The translations under genes and the position numbers were made by a program. A DNA stretch of 64,000 bases from Ornatilinea apprima (GTDB lineage Bacteria; Chloroflexota; Anaerolineae; Anaerolineales; Anaerolineaceae): NCBI RefSeq assembly GCF_001306115.1, contig NZ_LGCL01000015.1:124001-188000 (forward strand). Direction: 5' to 3'. Positions 1 to 8,289 of this stretch are shown here, in pieces. Positions within the stretch are counted from its first letter, which is position 1. Each line of letters begins with the position of its first letter. Under the pieces are notes generated by a model. It had not been told where the DNA came from and searched no databases. It was given only the letters and a program-made list of their open reading frames with translations.

Positions 1-636
1 GACCCCGCGGACGTGGACGCCGCCCGCCGTTTTGACGGCTATTTCAACCGCTGGTTTTTAGACCCCCTCGCCGGCCAGGGCTACCCCGCCGACATGCTGG
101 CCTACTACGCCGATGACGCGCCCGAAATCCAACCCGGCGATCTGGACATCATCGCCGAGCCTTGCGATTTCTTGGGTATCAATTACTACGAGCGCGAATG
201 GGTGCAAGACGCTCCTGCCAACCTGCCCCCGCAGACCCGCCGGCACACCGACCCCGCCCGTCCGCACACCGCCGACCGCGAAGTCTATCCCGAAGGTCTC
301 TTTGAGCTGCTCCAACGCATCCAGCGCGATTACCCAAAGCTGTCGCCCATTTACATCACCGAGAACGGCGCCAACTTTCCCGACCAGATCGCCCCAGACG
401 GCCGCGTGCGCGACCCGCAGCGCCAGCAGTATCTCGAAGCGCACCTCGACCAAGCGCTGCGCGCAATTCAGGCCGGCATTGACCTGCGCGGCTACTACCT
501 CTGGTCATTGCTCGATAATTTTGAATGGGCATTGGGCTATCACGGCCGCTACGGCATTGTCTATGTGGATTTTGACACCCAGCAGCGCACCCCCAAAGAC
601 TCGGCCCGCTGGTTCCAACAGTTCTTGCGTTCCTGA
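1..636 (+). CDS. GH1 family beta-glucosidase, C-terminal part (5' end outside window)
   Basis: The frame is open from the first base, so the gene starts upstream of the window; about 211 residues are visible. They match the C-terminal third of family 1 glycosidases. GINYYERE, the catalytic-nucleophile motif YITENGA (the Glu is the nucleophile) and the C-terminal signature GYYLWSLLDNFEWALGY, which lines the sugar subsite, are all present. The end RTPKDSARWFQQFLRS is typical. The enzyme should hydrolyse beta-linked disaccharides such as cellobiose in the cytoplasm; exact sugar preference cannot be read here. It is followed by a hairpin terminator. A second, separate GH1 gene lies at 21191-22537. 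Confidence 0.93.
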   Translation, partial: DPADVDAARRFDGYFNRWFLDPLAGQGYPADMLAYYADDAPEIQPGDLDIIAEPCDFLGINYYEREWVQDAPANLPPQTRRHTDPARPHTADREVYPEGLFELLQRIQRDYPKLSPIYITENGANFPDQIAPDGRVRDPQRQQYLEAHLDQALRAIQAGIDLRGYYLWSLLDNFEWALGYHGRYGIVYVDFDTQQRTPKDSARWFQQFLRS

Positions 637-680
637 TGTGTAGCCGTTTTTGGCACAGCAGGCCTCAAGGCAAGAAAATA

Positions 681-711
681 AGCGGGCGCATAACAAATGG
701 CGCCCGCTTTG
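681..711 (+). terminator. Rho-independent terminator after the GH1 fragment
   Basis: An 8-bp GC stem, GCGGGCGC (682-689) with GCGCCCGC (700-707), and a 10-nt loop are followed by TTTGCTTCCC. It sits between the GH1 gene and the convergent larC and can serve the plus-strand gene. Confidence 0.75.
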
Positions 712-740
712 CTTCCCTCTCTACCACGCCCCCGCGCCGG

Positions 741-1988
741 TCAGCCCCTTAACAAACTATCCGCCGCGCGCAGCGCCGCCAGGTACACATCCTGGGCGGC
801 CACACCGCGTTCTTTCGACAGCCGCGCGCAGTCTTCGTATTCCGGCGAAACCTGGCAGGCTTTTCCATCCATAAATTTCACCTTCACGCCCACCTCACCA
901 AACACTGTGGATACTTGCCGGATTTCCCGCTCGGCCTCGTGGCGCTCAATCGCCAGCACCCGCAAGCCAAACGTACTGGTCTGCCGCAAAATCATACCCG
1001 CCAGAGCGGCCTCATTTTCTTTGCGGGCGATCACGCTCAGTTTGACTGCCGGGCGGTTTTTCTTCATATAAATCGGCGATAAAAACACGTCCAACGCCCC
1101 CGCCTGGAACAGCGCGTCCATCACCGGCGCGTACAGCTCTGGGTTCATATCATCAATATTGGTTTCCATTAAAATCAGCGGCCGTTTTTCTTCTGCCGGG
1201 CTGCCGATCATCAAACGCAGAATGTTCGGCCACTCCAGATCTTTCTTGCCCGCGCCAACCCCCACCTTCTCCAAGCGCATCGCCGGACGCTCGAATGCCG
1301 CCAGAGCCGCCACAATCGCCGCGCCTGTAGGCGTCACCAGTTCCATGCGAGCCGCCACGGGTTGCAGCGGCGCATTGACCGCCTCGAGCAGCGCCAGCAC
1401 AGCCGGGGCCGGCACCGGAATAATGCCGTGTTGGCTGTGAACATGCCCGCTGGTGAAGGGCAGGTCTGAGGCGTACAGCCGCTCAATACCGAAGTAATCC
1501 AGGCCAACCGCCGCCCCCACCACATCAATAATCGAATCCAGCGCGCCGACCTCATGGAAGTGAACCTCTTCCACACGGCTCCCATGTACCTTCGCTTCCG
1601 CTTCGGCCAGTTTCAAAAACACCAGCCGCGCAATGGATTTGGCTCGCGCCGTCAGGCCGCTGTTGTCAATCAGCATCTCAATCTCACTTAGGTGCCGGTG
1701 CTGCCCGGGCGCATGCGCTGTATCTGCATGGCCGTGCACGTGGTCGTCTTCATGAGCGTGTTCATGTCCGTGAATGTGTTCATGCTTGTGTTCTTCCACA
1801 AAAAAACGCAGCGCGCGCAGTGAGCCTTTGCGAGTCTCTTCAAAGCGCAGCTTATATGGCTCATGGATAGCCAGTGTGCCAATTTGATCCGTCAAATAAT
1901 CTTGCGGAAGACCTGCGTCCACCATAGCCGCCAGCAGCATATCTCCGGCGATTCCCGAAAAACAATCAAGGTAAGCAATTCTGGTCAT
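741..1988 (-). CDS. larC: LarC, nickel-pincer cofactor nickel insertion protein
   Basis: LarC inserts nickel into the pyridinium-bisthiocarboxylate nucleotide in a CTP-dependent step, completing the nickel-pincer cofactor of lactate racemase (LarA) and relatives. The protein starts MTRIAYLDCFSGIAGDML, the family N-terminus. About residues 66-105 are very His-rich (HKHEHIHGHEHAHEDDH and on), a likely nickel-holding segment. The C-terminal domain (TNIDDMNPE, later MKKNRPAVKL) is also typical. I start it at 1988, where a GAGGA sits 5 nt upstream; an in-frame ATG at 2000 is possible. It is one uninterrupted frame of 415 aa, unlike the frameshifted larC1/larC2 of Lactiplantibacillus. It overlaps the end of larE by 23 nt. 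Confidence 0.95.
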   Translation of the reverse strand: MTRIAYLDCFSGIAGDMLLAAMVDAGLPQDYLTDQIGTLAIHEPYKLRFEETRKGSLRALRFFVEEHKHEHIHGHEHAHEDDHVHGHADTAHAPGQHRHLSEIEMLIDNSGLTARAKSIARLVFLKLAEAEAKVHGSRVEEVHFHEVGALDSIIDVVGAAVGLDYFGIERLYASDLPFTSGHVHSQHGIIPVPAPAVLALLEAVNAPLQPVAARMELVTPTGAAIVAALAAFERPAMRLEKVGVGAGKKDLEWPNILRLMIGSPAEEKRPLILMETNIDDMNPELYAPVMDALFQAGALDVFLSPIYMKKNRPAVKLSVIARKENEAALAGMILRQTSTFGLRVLAIERHEAEREIRQVSTVFGEVGVKVKFMDGKACQVSPEYEDCARLSKERGVAAQDVYLAALRAADSLLRG

Positions 1989-2793
1989 CGAAATCCTCAT
2001 TCATGCTGCCCCTCCGATAGCCTTTCAAGTCCAGAGAAACGTTCGCGAAACCCAGGCTGTCAAAGTAAGCCAGAATTTGCTCACGCTTCTGCAGCACCGT
2101 CAGGAATTGGTCTGGAGCGGTTTCAATTTTTAAGCTTTGTTGATTCAAGACCCGCGCGCGCAAGTTATCCAATCCCAACTCACGCAGGAAACTTTCAGCC
2201 TTCTCTACACGGATCAATCCTTCTGGAGTAATGGGGAAGCCATACGCAAAACGCGTCGCCAGGCAGGGCGAGCTGGGCAGGTTCCAAACAGGCAGGTTGA
2301 ACGTCTGCGCTGCCGCGCGGATTTCGGCCTTTGTAAAGTTCAGCTCGGCCAGCGGACTTCGCACGTCCAGTTCTTTTGCGGCCCGCGCGCCTGGCCGATA
2401 ATCGAAAGCGTCGTCCGCGTTCGACCCTTCCAACACCACATCAAAACCCTCAGATGCTGCCAACTTGACAATTTCGGTAAAACGTAGGGCCTTACACTGG
2501 TAGCACCGGTCTGCCGCATTGTGGGTAAAATCTTCGCGCTCCATTTCATTCAATTCAATCAGGCGCTGCGGAATACCATACGCCACGGCAAAAGCAGTAG
2601 CGCGTTGTATTTCTTGGCTGGTATGCAACGGCGACTTGACCGTTACTGCCAGCATCTGATCCCCGTGAGCTTGCCTGGCCGCGAATGCCAGCAGGGCGCT
2701 GTCTACCCCCCCAGAGAAGGCCACCAGCGGCCGGGCAAAACCGCCCAACCATCGTTGCAGCGCGTCCCACTTGGCTCGCAGCGCCTCGTCCAT
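1966..2793 (-). CDS. larE: LarE, pyridinium-3,5-bisthiocarboxylate nucleotide synthase (sulfur insertase)
   Basis: LarE is a PP-loop ATPase that adenylates the carboxylates made by LarB and replaces them with thiocarboxylates. The ATP loop FSGGVDSALL is at residues 26-35. Three cysteines are placed as in iron-sulfur LarE proteins: C97 and C100 in RCYQC, and C177 in SSPCLATRFAYG. The single-Cys type sacrifices its own Cys; the three-Cys type is known in Thermotoga to hold a [4Fe-4S] cluster and to avoid self-sacrifice, so this copy is predicted to be of the latter type. The ATG shares one base with the larB stop (TAATG), indicating translational coupling. Confidence 0.94.
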   Translation of the reverse strand: MDEALRAKWDALQRWLGGFARPLVAFSGGVDSALLAFAARQAHGDQMLAVTVKSPLHTSQEIQRATAFAVAYGIPQRLIELNEMEREDFTHNAADRCYQCKALRFTEIVKLAASEGFDVVLEGSNADDAFDYRPGARAAKELDVRSPLAELNFTKAEIRAAAQTFNLPVWNLPSSPCLATRFAYGFPITPEGLIRVEKAESFLRELGLDNLRARVLNQQSLKIETAPDQFLTVLQKREQILAYFDSLGFANVSLDLKGYRRGSMNEDFDDQNCLP

Positions 2794-3551
2794 TATCGTT
2801 CGTCCAGGCGATTGATCATCGCGGCCATCGCGCCCGCCCCAAAACCGTTATCAATATTCACCACCGCGATACCACTTGAACAGCTGTTGAGCATGGCCAG
2901 CAGGGCAGACAGGCCGTGAAAGCTCGCTCCGTAGCCAACGCTGGTCGGCACTGCAATCACGGGTGCATCCACCAACCCGCTCACCACGCTGGCCAGCGCG
3001 CCTTCCATGCCCGCCGCAACAACAATAACTCGCGCCTGGCGCAGCATTGGCAGCTTATCCAACAGGCGGTGCAGGCCAGCCACGCCCACGTCATACAACC
3101 GCTCTACCTGATTGCCCATCAGCTCCGCGGTGAGCGCCGCTTCTTCAGCGACTGGCGTGTCTGCCGTGCCGGCGCATGCCACCAGAATGCCCGGCCGACA
3201 AACCAGATTCGCCCGGTTGATCACCAGTGCGCGCGGCCTCTGATGATAAACTGCATCATCAGGTAATTCTTCTCTAATTTGCGCGTAAACCTCCGCGGAA
3301 AGGCGCGTAACCAGCACACGCTCATTGCGCTCACTCAACCGATTGACAATCTGGGTGATCTGCTCAGCCGTCTTTCCTTGTCCAAAAACAACTTCAGGAA
3401 ACCCGCGCCGCAAACCACGATGCATGTCCAGTTGGGCAAAATCACCCACCTGCTCGTATGGCAGCCGCACCAGGCTGTCCAGCGCCTCATCAACTTCCAC
3501 CTTGCCAGATCGAACACTTTCCAATAATTCTTTGATCCGATTTTCTTCCAC
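2793..3551 (-). CDS. larB: LarB, nicotinate adenine dinucleotide carboxylase/hydrolase
   Basis: LarB carboxylates NaAD at C5 of the pyridinium ring and cleaves the phosphoanhydride, giving the first intermediate of the nickel-pincer cofactor. The protein (252 aa) has the AIR-carboxylase-like C-terminal half seen in the family: VVACAGTADTPVAEEAALTAE-type loop near residue 123, then VVAAGMEGALASVVSGLV and VPTSVGYGASFHGLSALL near residues 175-220. The start is GTG at 3551, preceded by CAGGAG with good spacing. It is the first gene of the larB-larE-larC operon. No larA or other cofactor user is visible in the window, so the consumer must be elsewhere. Confidence 0.94.
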   Translation of the reverse strand: MEENRIKELLESVRSGKVEVDEALDSLVRLPYEQVGDFAQLDMHRGLRRGFPEVVFGQGKTAEQITQIVNRLSERNERVLVTRLSAEVYAQIREELPDDAVYHQRPRALVINRANLVCRPGILVACAGTADTPVAEEAALTAELMGNQVERLYDVGVAGLHRLLDKLPMLRQARVIVVAAGMEGALASVVSGLVDAPVIAVPTSVGYGASFHGLSALLAMLNSCSSGIAVVNIDNGFGAGAMAAMINRLDER

Positions 3552-3665
3552 AATTTAGTCTCCTGAACAATACACCCTATCATACCAAAAAAATTACCCT
3601 GCCAGCCAGCGTAGCTGAGTATGATCGTCAATATTCGTTATGCATTATTCTAAAGAACCCGGTCT

Positions 3666-6600
3666 CTAGAAAAGCTCCACCCCGCCCAAGCGCAGAAACT
3701 GCTCAAACGCGTCAACCAGATCAGGATCAAACTGCTTGCCCGCCTGGGCGCGAATCTCTTTCAACGCCTCTTCCACGGTGAGCGCATTGCGGTAAAGCCG
3801 GTTCGAGCGCAGCGCGTTCCACACATTCACAATGGAAAATATGCGCGCGCTCATCGGAATTTCCGCACCTTTCAACCCGCGCGGGTAACCGCTGCCATCC
3901 CAGCGTTCGTGGTGGCAGTAGGGAATATCCATCGCTTCCTTCAGATACGGGATCGATTGCAGCCACTGATAAGCATAGAGGGGATGCTGGCGCAGGACGG
4001 CCCTCTCCTCTTTGCTCAATTCACCCTTTTTATTGAGAATCTCATCTGGAACAGCCATTTTTCCAATATCATGTAGCAGCGCCCCCCGGCGCATATGCGT
4101 AAGTTGCTCATCCGAGAGCCCCAGTTGACGGGCAAATTGCACCGCCATTTCGGTTACCCGCTGGGTATACCCTTCAGTTTCCTTGTCGCGCATATCCAGC
4201 GCCTTCACCCAACCTTCCAGCGTGCTCTGATACGCCATCTGCAGGTCCAGGTTTGACTTTTGCAAATCCAGGAACATCTCAGCATTATCAATCATAATGG
4301 CCGCCTGACCAGCCAACATGTCCAAGAAATCCAGCCAGTCGGGTGATGGTTTGATTCGCGTGCAAAAATACAGTTCCAGCACGCCCTTAACCTGGCCTTT
4401 CACAATCAGAGGCACCGCCACGTAAGAGCGGTAATCGGCGTCTTCTAACAGAGATTTATCTTTTCGCGCGTAAAACGCGTAGAGAACCGGGTTGGCAATC
4501 AGGTCTTCAACCAGCAGCATTTTCCGGTCTAAAACCACCTGCCCGGCCGTCCCGCTTCCCACCCGCACATAGCCGCCTTGCAGCGCATGGGTATCTAATC
4601 CTACTGTCTGGGTTACTTCCAGCACCTGCAGATAAGGATTATAGAGCAGGATAACCGCTGCGTCCGCATTGAGTTGAGCCTGCGCCTCCTGCAGAAACAG
4701 ATTCAGGTTCATGCCCAGGTCAAAGCCGGTGGAAATCGCCCGGTCAATTTTGCGCAGCGCCAACATGCGTTGAATCTGTTTCAGGCGGCTTTCCGTCATG
4801 CGCGCCCGGTCAATCGCGCTGGCCGCGATATCGCTGATCAATTCCAAAATGCGCAAATCCATTTCATCAAACGGCAGCACCCTTCCCACCCAGATCACCC
4901 CACCAATGCGTTGGTCAGCCTCCAGCGGGTAGCAGGCAACCGCGTTCATCTGGTCAAAAGACGGCAGGCGGGAAATGGAAGGCGCCGGTCGGGCGTGGAT
5001 ATCATTCTCCAAATAAGGCTGCCCGGTGCTGATCACTTGATACGAAAGCCCTTCCTCCGGTGGAAGCTCTTTCCCTAAATTCTTCTTCCATTCGCCGGTG
5101 GCCATTTCAATGGTAATCACATGGCGCTGCGAATCGTACAAGGCCACTGCCGTTCCCACCGCGCCCAGCAGATCGGTGGTTTCGTCCATCACCACTTGCA
5201 GCACCTCTTGCAGGCTGGTTACGCTGCGCAGCGACTTATTCACTCGCGCGATCACTTCCAGTTCCTTGTGCCGCCGTGCAATCTGGGTTACGTCCCTGGT
5301 CAGAACCACAATGCGGTACTCGCCTTTCCGCGCTCCAATCCGAAAAACGGACGAGAGCACCTGCCGCGTGTGGCCGTCCTCCCGAATGATTTCTCTCTCA
5401 TAAATTTGACCGCTCAGGCTTTCATCTTCCTCATCTTCCAAAAGAGTGATCATCGCCTGGCGAACCTCATTCTGGCTCAGCTTGTCCAAGATCACATCTT
5501 GCACCAGGTTGTTCAACACGTCCCACACCAGCTTGCCCACCGCGTCTGCTTCCTCAACACCAGTGATCTGGGTTTGCGCCTGATTCCAGGTAACAATCCG
5601 CCCCTCCGTGTCGGTGATCATCACGCCATCCGCGGCCTGTTCAATCACGCTGCGGAATTTCTCTTCACTTTCGCGCAGCGCGCTCTCAGCATTCAGCCGT
5701 TCTTTAATCTCCTGCTGTGCCCGTTCAAACAAATGCGCGTTATTCAGCGCGATGGCCATCTGCACAGAAATGCTTTCCAAAAAATGCAGATTTTCAATGG
5801 AATACGCTTGCTCTTGATAGCTGAAGACCTGAATCGTTCCCACCACCCGGTTCTTATGCAGCATGGGCACAATCAGGGCCGACTGCACAACATTTTCCTT
5901 GGGGGCACTCGCGGAATTTTTTAGATCGCGGTCCTGTTTCTCAATACAGAGGGGGAGCTTACCGAATAATTCCTGGTAATTGTCTATCAGTAAGGGCTGG
6001 CGCGAGTGAATCACCTGACTTTGCGGATCTTGTCCCTCTGATTGCAACAGAATGTTCGGAAGGGCTTCCGCTTCCAGCAGCTTACCCTCATGTTTCGCGT
6101 ACTTGCAGCGGATCATTTGTGTTTCGGCGTCATAAGTGGAAACAAACAGGCTGTCACAGGGCATCATTTTCTGAACGGTGGCATGCAGCGAGTGAAAGAT
6201 GTCTGCCACCTCCAGCGATTCTCCCAGATGCCGCGCGCCGTCATACAGCATGCGAATCTCATCATTACGCCGTCCCAATTCGTCAATCGCCCGCATTTCA
6301 CGCGAAATGTCTTGCATCGAACCCGCCATGCGCAATGGCTTGCCGTGTTCGTCGCGGATGGACGTCCCGCGCGTTCGGAACCAGCGGTATTCACCGCCCT
6401 TTGTTTTCACCCGCACCGTGATATCGTAGGCTCCCCCATAGTCCAGATGTTCCTGCAGCGAGGCTCTCAACCGCTGCCGGTCATCTGGGTGAACCATTTC
6501 AAAAAATCTCACAACGGTCGGGGTAAATTCTCCAGGCTGGTAACCAAACAGTTCATAAAGACGTGGTGACCACCAAGTAAAATCTTGATCCGGGTCAAGC

Positions 6601-7439
6601 CAGTCCCACAAACCGTCTTGTGTGCCTTTAATCGCCAGATCAAGGCGCAGGCGGCTTTCTTCCAACTCCTGTTGGTAAGCGCGCTGCAAATGAATATCTT
6701 TCGAGAAGAGACCAAAATGGGTTATGGCGCCATGTGCGTCGCGGATCGGCGCGATGGAGTACTCCAACAGTGAGTCTTCCCCCTCCAGACTGAACGTAAC
6801 TGGCTCACCGCGCAAAACCTGTTCAATCATCTCTGTGAGCTCTTCGTGCCCCAATCCCGGGGAAAGCAGATCAAAAAAGAAACAGCCGGTCAGCTCCCGG
6901 CTGGTTTTTCCCAACCATTCAGCCGCGGCCGTATTGAGAAGAATAATTTTCCCCTGGCCGTCCAGCAGACCGGAAGGGGTATTGTTGAGGTTGATGAATT
7001 TCCACATTAAATTGAGCTGGGCGTTTTGCGCGGTTCCCTGGTCATGGAAAGCCAGAATGCTGGCTGGCTGCCCGTTCTCCAAAAATTCCCCGCTGAAGCG
7101 CCAGTGCACCAACTCAGGCGGATCAGCGGGCGTCAAGAAGTAAGCCTTATCCTCTGGATTTTCGGGGCTGATCCGCCTTCCAATTTCGAGCAAATTCAGT
7201 TGGTCCTCAGGCGTGAGCAGCCTGTCAAGCCGCTCTTGCAGCGCACCCTCCCCTTCCAGCCAGGTCCCATCTGGCGCAAACCGGCCAAACCACACCGGTG
7301 TATCAGTGTAGCCAGGGCGACCGCCCTCCATTGAAACCTTGCCGCCAGAAGTTGAAGAAATTTCCATATCCGTTAATGGACTAACAAAAAATGTCTGAAC
7401 AACAGTAACAATTTCATTGTAGCTGAAATGTTCGGCCAT
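3666..7439 (-). CDS. PAS/GAF multidomain sensor with C-terminal HD-GYP domain (two metal-ligand positions changed)
   Basis: A 1257-aa soluble signalling protein. Approximate order: PAS 146-252, PAS 262-383, GAF 405-575, PAS 595-720, GAF 738-885, GAF 905-1065, HD-GYP 1080-1257. HD-GYP domains hydrolyse cyclic di-GMP using two or three metals. HD (H1123, D1124), H1152, HH (1176-1177) and GYP (1184-1186, in HHERWDGSGYP) are kept. However, the His of the EGH-x-x-R-V motif is Tyr here (Y1091), and the metal-binding Asp of the VADVxDA motif is Asn (N1205), with the next Asp also Asn (N1208). Activity may therefore be altered or lost and the domain may only bind nucleotide. It is monocistronic with its own -10 box; ATG at 7439. 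Confidence 0.93.
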   Translation of the reverse strand: MAEHFSYNEIVTVVQTFFVSPLTDMEISSTSGGKVSMEGGRPGYTDTPVWFGRFAPDGTWLEGEGALQERLDRLLTPEDQLNLLEIGRRISPENPEDKAYFLTPADPPELVHWRFSGEFLENGQPASILAFHDQGTAQNAQLNLMWKFINLNNTPSGLLDGQGKIILLNTAAAEWLGKTSRELTGCFFFDLLSPGLGHEELTEMIEQVLRGEPVTFSLEGEDSLLEYSIAPIRDAHGAITHFGLFSKDIHLQRAYQQELEESRLRLDLAIKGTQDGLWDWLDPDQDFTWWSPRLYELFGYQPGEFTPTVVRFFEMVHPDDRQRLRASLQEHLDYGGAYDITVRVKTKGGEYRWFRTRGTSIRDEHGKPLRMAGSMQDISREMRAIDELGRRNDEIRMLYDGARHLGESLEVADIFHSLHATVQKMMPCDSLFVSTYDAETQMIRCKYAKHEGKLLEAEALPNILLQSEGQDPQSQVIHSRQPLLIDNYQELFGKLPLCIEKQDRDLKNSASAPKENVVQSALIVPMLHKNRVVGTIQVFSYQEQAYSIENLHFLESISVQMAIALNNAHLFERAQQEIKERLNAESALRESEEKFRSVIEQAADGVMITDTEGRIVTWNQAQTQITGVEEADAVGKLVWDVLNNLVQDVILDKLSQNEVRQAMITLLEDEEDESLSGQIYEREIIREDGHTRQVLSSVFRIGARKGEYRIVVLTRDVTQIARRHKELEVIARVNKSLRSVTSLQEVLQVVMDETTDLLGAVGTAVALYDSQRHVITIEMATGEWKKNLGKELPPEEGLSYQVISTGQPYLENDIHARPAPSISRLPSFDQMNAVACYPLEADQRIGGVIWVGRVLPFDEMDLRILELISDIAASAIDRARMTESRLKQIQRMLALRKIDRAISTGFDLGMNLNLFLQEAQAQLNADAAVILLYNPYLQVLEVTQTVGLDTHALQGGYVRVGSGTAGQVVLDRKMLLVEDLIANPVLYAFYARKDKSLLEDADYRSYVAVPLIVKGQVKGVLELYFCTRIKPSPDWLDFLDMLAGQAAIMIDNAEMFLDLQKSNLDLQMAYQSTLEGWVKALDMRDKETEGYTQRVTEMAVQFARQLGLSDEQLTHMRRGALLHDIGKMAVPDEILNKKGELSKEERAVLRQHPLYAYQWLQSIPYLKEAMDIPYCHHERWDGSGYPRGLKGAEIPMSARIFSIVNVWNALRSNRLYRNALTVEEALKEIRAQAGKQFDPDLVDAFEQFLRLGGVELF

Positions 7440-7468
7440 GCGGTGAACCTTGCAATTTCATTAATGAG

Positions 7469-7474
7469 ATTATA
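7469..7474 (-). promoter_or_regulatory. -10 box of the HD-GYP gene
   Basis: TATAAT on the minus strand, about 30 nt before the ATG at 7439. No clear -35 hexamer is seen. Confidence 0.5.
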
Positions 7475-7512
7475 CAGAGGCAAGGCTTCAAATTGGTTTA
7501 AAAAACAAATAA

Positions 7513-7542
7513 AAAAGCAGCCAATGTGATCAGGCTGCTTTG
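7513..7542 (-). terminator. Rho-independent terminator of the tat genes
   Basis: AAGCAGCC (7515-7522) pairs with GGCTGCTT (7533-7540). On the minus strand the stem is followed by a T run, so it ends the TatA-TatB transcript. Confidence 0.8.
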
Positions 7543-7573
7543 AATACTGCCAGGCATGTTTGCGCGGTAGCCG

Positions 7574-7876
7574 TTAAGGCTGGTCTGCCGCTGGCGGGCT
7601 CTCGTCTTCTTTGAAAAGCCCCTCTGCCTGCTGTTTAATCTTTTCCACTTCGCGGCGCATTTCATCCGCACCGGCCTCTTCGGCCAGTTTTCGGGGCAAA
7701 TTTTCCACTTCGTAATATGTATCTTGCAGCGAGTTCCACAGATCAGAGCGCGTTACGCGGCGAATAAACTTTCCCAACTCGCGGCCAGTTTTGGCCAGGT
7801 CTTTAGGCCCAAGCACAACCACCGCCAGCAGCAGAATGAAGATGATCTCCAAGAAACCAATATTAAATAGTTGCAT
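7574..7876 (-). CDS. tatB: TatB-like twin-arginine translocase subunit
   Basis: A 100-aa protein with one N-terminal transmembrane helix (residues 5-20, IGFLEIIFILLLAVVVLGP), the hinge LGPKDLAKTGRELGKFIRR, an amphipathic helix and a charged tail with coiled-coil character (EEAGADEMRREVEKIKQQAEGL). The helix-GP-amphipathic plan is that of TatA/TatB. The Glu in the membrane helix and the longer tail favour TatB over TatA. Together with TatA it would recognise folded twin-arginine substrates and pass them to TatC. No TatC is present in the window. It lies 66 nt downstream of the TatA gene and is followed by a terminator. Confidence 0.85.
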   Translation of the reverse strand: MQLFNIGFLEIIFILLLAVVVLGPKDLAKTGRELGKFIRRVTRSDLWNSLQDTYYEVENLPRKLAEEAGADEMRREVEKIKQQAEGLFKEDESPPAADQP

Positions 7877-7942
7877 CGCGCTGCTTGCCTTCTGAAGTCC
7901 GCTTCTGGCACAAGACCCACTCCAAACAATTGAAAAATGAGA

Positions 7943-8113
7943 TTATTGAGCGTCCTTTTTGCCCTCATCAGACTGCTCTTCTGATAAGCCCTTTTTGAAC
8001 GCTTTAATCCCCGCCCCCAATTCTCCGGCGATCTTCTCAATGCGGCCCACCCCCATCAGCAGCACAATAATCACCAGCACAACAACCAACTCAGTCAAAC
8101 CAATTCTCGGCAT
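7943..8113 (-). CDS. tatA: TatA-like twin-arginine translocase subunit (small)
   Basis: A 56-aa ORF starting MPRIGLTELVVVLVIIVLLMG, with the hinge-amphipathic helix VGRIEKIAGELGAGIKAFKKGL and a short charged tail (SEEQSDEGKKDAQ). This is the compact TatA plan: one membrane helix, a turn, an amphipathic helix with the conserved G-x-F/I-x-K-G pattern. TatA subunits polymerise to let folded proteins cross the membrane. The start ATG follows AAGGAT. It is first in a two-gene tatA-tatB operon, divergent from the histidine kinase gene at 8290. It is short enough to be missed by automatic ORF cut-offs. Confidence 0.88.
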   Translation of the reverse strand: MPRIGLTELVVVLVIIVLLMGVGRIEKIAGELGAGIKAFKKGLSEEQSDEGKKDAQ

Positions 8114-8215
8114 AATCCTTCATACTCCATTTCAGCGGATACACGCGGCCGCGATCTACTCAATTTGTATCCGCTCTAGATCGAACAAATAAGCACGATT
8201 ATGATACCTTTAACC

Positions 8216-8221
8216 ATTATA
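8216..8221 (-). promoter_or_regulatory. -10 box for the tatA-tatB operon
   Basis: TATAAT (minus strand) in the divergent region between tatA and the kinase gene, about 105 nt before the tatA start. No convincing -35 is seen. Confidence 0.4.
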
Positions 8222-8268
8222 CTTGTAAAGAGACCGTAGAACGCCCTGCCCAGGCTGCCCATGACGGT

Positions 8269-8274
8269 TATAAT
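8269..8274 (+). promoter_or_regulatory. -10 box for the two-component operon
   Basis: TATAAT ending 15 nt before the ATG at 8290, which would give a very short or almost absent leader. The -35 region is weak. Confidence 0.45.
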
Positions 8275-8289
8275 CCATGCAGACTAGAA

